Assembly (NCBI GenBank): GCA_031291335.1
Contig: JARLJF010000148.1
Location: 1-45,728, forward strand
Length of the DNA stretch: 45,728 nt
Source: Pandoraea sp.
GTDB lineage: Bacteria; Pseudomonadota; Gammaproteobacteria; Burkholderiales; Burkholderiaceae
Reading direction: 5' to 3'
In this document: piece after piece, positions 44,648-45,728 of the stretch
How the letters are laid out: every line of letters starts with the position of its first letter
How positions within the stretch are numbered: the first letter of the stretch is position 1
The notes under the pieces: generated by a model
Database searches by the model: none
Seen by the model: the letters and a program-made list of their open reading frames with translations, nothing else
Told to the model about the DNA's origin: nothing
Made by a program: the position numbers and the translations under genes

Positions 44648-45728
44648 CACGTCGACCCGCATGCAGACTGACATGCCGGCCGACACAACGGTCGTGCTCG
44701 CACAGTCGCGTGTCTGGCAGGCGAGTGAAGCGGCCCAAGCTGCCGGCGTACAGCCCGGCATGCGCCGCGGCGGCGTGCTGGCACTGCTGCCGCAAGCGCG
44801 GTTTCACGATCGTGACGACGCGGCCGAGACCGTGGCGCTCGAAGCGTTGGCACTGGCGTTGCTGCGCTTCGGTCCGGATGTCGCCATCGCTTCGCCGCAA
44901 TGCGTGCTGATCGATGTCGCACCGAGCCTGCGTCTGTTCGGCGGTTTGACCTCGCTGGCTGCACAGGTGCTCGAGAGTGCCGAGGCGCTCGGGCACCGGG
45001 CGTCGCTGGGCATTGCCGCCACAGCCAGCGCGGCGACGCTTCTCGCGCTGGCAGGCGAGACGGCCATGCCCATGCCGTCGATGCAGACCTCAACCCTGAA
45101 TCCAACGCCGAACCCCGTCCCGTCCCCAACCCCAACCCCGACGCCGACGGATCTCCCGCAACAACTCGATTCGCTCCCGGTGGCGTTGTTGTCCGAGGCG
45201 CAACCGTGGCTCGACTGGCTCGCGCAAATCGGCTGTGCGACGTTGGGTGAGTTGCGCGCCTTGCCGACGGCGGGCGTGCGCCGCCGCTGTGGTGCCGATC
45301 TGCCTGCTGCGCTCTCCCGAGCTTATGGCGAAACCCCGGAATCACCACACTGGTACCGCGCACCGCCACACTTCGAGGCGGTGCTGCCGCTGCCATCGCT
45401 CACCCATGACATCGACGTGTTGCTTTTCGGTCTGCGTCGTTTGCTCGTTCAGCTCACGGGGTGGCTGTCTGCAGGACAACTGGCGACGCGTGCACTCACG
45501 CTGGTGCTCGAGCACGAGCCGCTCGGACGGCAAACGCTGGCCCCGACGCGTTTCGATATCCGTCTCGCCGAAGCGAGTGCCGCGCCTGCGCACTTGTTGT
45601 CGTTGTGCAAAGAGCGGCTCGCCCGGTCGCCATTGGTCGCCCCGGTGCTGACCTTGCGGCTCGACATCACGCAAACGGCCCCGCACGTTGCGCAAAGTGG
45701 CTCGCTACTGCCCGAGCCGGGACGCGCC
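44577..45728 (+). CDS. imuB: DNA polymerase Y-family protein ImuB (partial, 3' cut by window)
   Basis: The frame is open from the ATG at 44577 to the window end (384 codons). It begins ACWIALHLPYLALEIA, the ImuB version of the Y-family N-terminus in which the catalytic acidic residues of motif I are missing. ALLRFGPDVAIASPQCVLIDV and LFGGLTSLAAQVLESA (the palm) and HFEAVLPLPSLTHDIDVLLF (the little-finger start) follow. ImuB is a non-catalytic Y-polymerase homologue that links DnaE2 to the beta clamp. An unusual Pro/Thr run (NPTPNPVPSPTPTPTPTD) lies at about residues 175-195. GGAG is about 9 bases before the ATG. dnaE2 is expected next, outside the window. Confidence 0.93.
   Translation, partial: MACWIALHLPYLALEIASPLTRADTSTRMQTDMPADTTVVLAQSRVWQASEAAQAAGVQPGMRRGGVLALLPQARFHDRDDAAETVALEALALALLRFGPDVAIASPQCVLIDVAPSLRLFGGLTSLAAQVLESAEALGHRASLGIAATASAATLLALAGETAMPMPSMQTSTLNPTPNPVPSPTPTPTPTDLPQQLDSLPVALLSEAQPWLDWLAQIGCATLGELRALPTAGVRRRCGADLPAALSRAYGETPESPHWYRAPPHFEAVLPLPSLTHDIDVLLFGLRRLLVQLTGWLSAGQLATRALTLVLEHEPLGRQTLAPTRFDIRLAEASAAPAHLLSLCKERLARSPLVAPVLTLRLDITQTAPHVAQSGSLLPEPGRA

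Overview
The window is a typical high-GC (mostly in the mid-60s percent) piece of a betaproteobacterial chromosome. The gene families and their order (MetR/MetE, PepN, split XdhA/XdhB, ImuA/ImuB, DUF3563, the CsgG-DUF4810-DUF799 lipoproteins, CueR/CopA) point to Burkholderiaceae; Pandoraea or a close relative is my best guess, by inference from gene content only. I count 37 protein genes. The last one (imuB) runs off the right edge. I found no rRNA, tRNA, insertion sequence, prophage or CRISPR array.

Layout. 1-5.7 kb: an MFS transporter, a small methyltransferase, and the divergent metR/metE methionine pair. 5.7-9.3 kb: pepN and a DUF4136 lipoprotein. 9.3-10.2 kb: a manganese exporter of the TMEM165/GDT1 family behind a yybP-ykoY riboswitch. 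10.2-12.1 kb: a two-gene operon of lower GC that looks like a type III secretion chaperone followed by its effector. The effector ends in a domain resembling the HIT domain of the eukaryotic scavenger mRNA-decapping enzyme DcpS. This is the most novel item in the window. 12.5-22.8 kb: a purine salvage and catabolism block: permease and guanine deaminase, adenine deaminase, XdhC/XdhB/XdhA, and a divergent LysR regulator. Adenine and guanine are taken up and deaminated to hypoxanthine and xanthine, which xanthine dehydrogenase oxidises to urate.

22.9-26.5 kb: dsbB and a DUF2848-GntR-amidase operon of unknown substrate. 26.5-28.9 kb: a CPA2 cation/proton antiporter with a long, highly structured 5' leader. 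28.9-30.7 kb: a hotdog thioesterase and ribB under an FMN riboswitch. 30.9-35.5 kb: a copper module: a CopZ-like chaperone and the CopA ATPase, transcribed divergently from two CueR-type promoters with 19-bp spacers, then an EEP-family phosphohydrolase and cueR. 35.5-38.9 kb: a 46-residue DUF3563 protein behind an AT-rich leader, and a Fur-boxed TonB siderophore receptor. 38.9-42.2 kb: a secreted DUF995-like protein, a three-lipoprotein operon (CsgG-like, DUF4810, DUF799) and an NTF2-like protein. 42.2-45.7 kb: the MntH manganese importer and the SOS-controlled imuA-imuB mutasome start.

Metal homeostasis recurs through the window: Mn export, Mn import, Cu efflux, Fe uptake and monovalent cation exchange. 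Most of these genes carry a recognisable cis-regulatory element.
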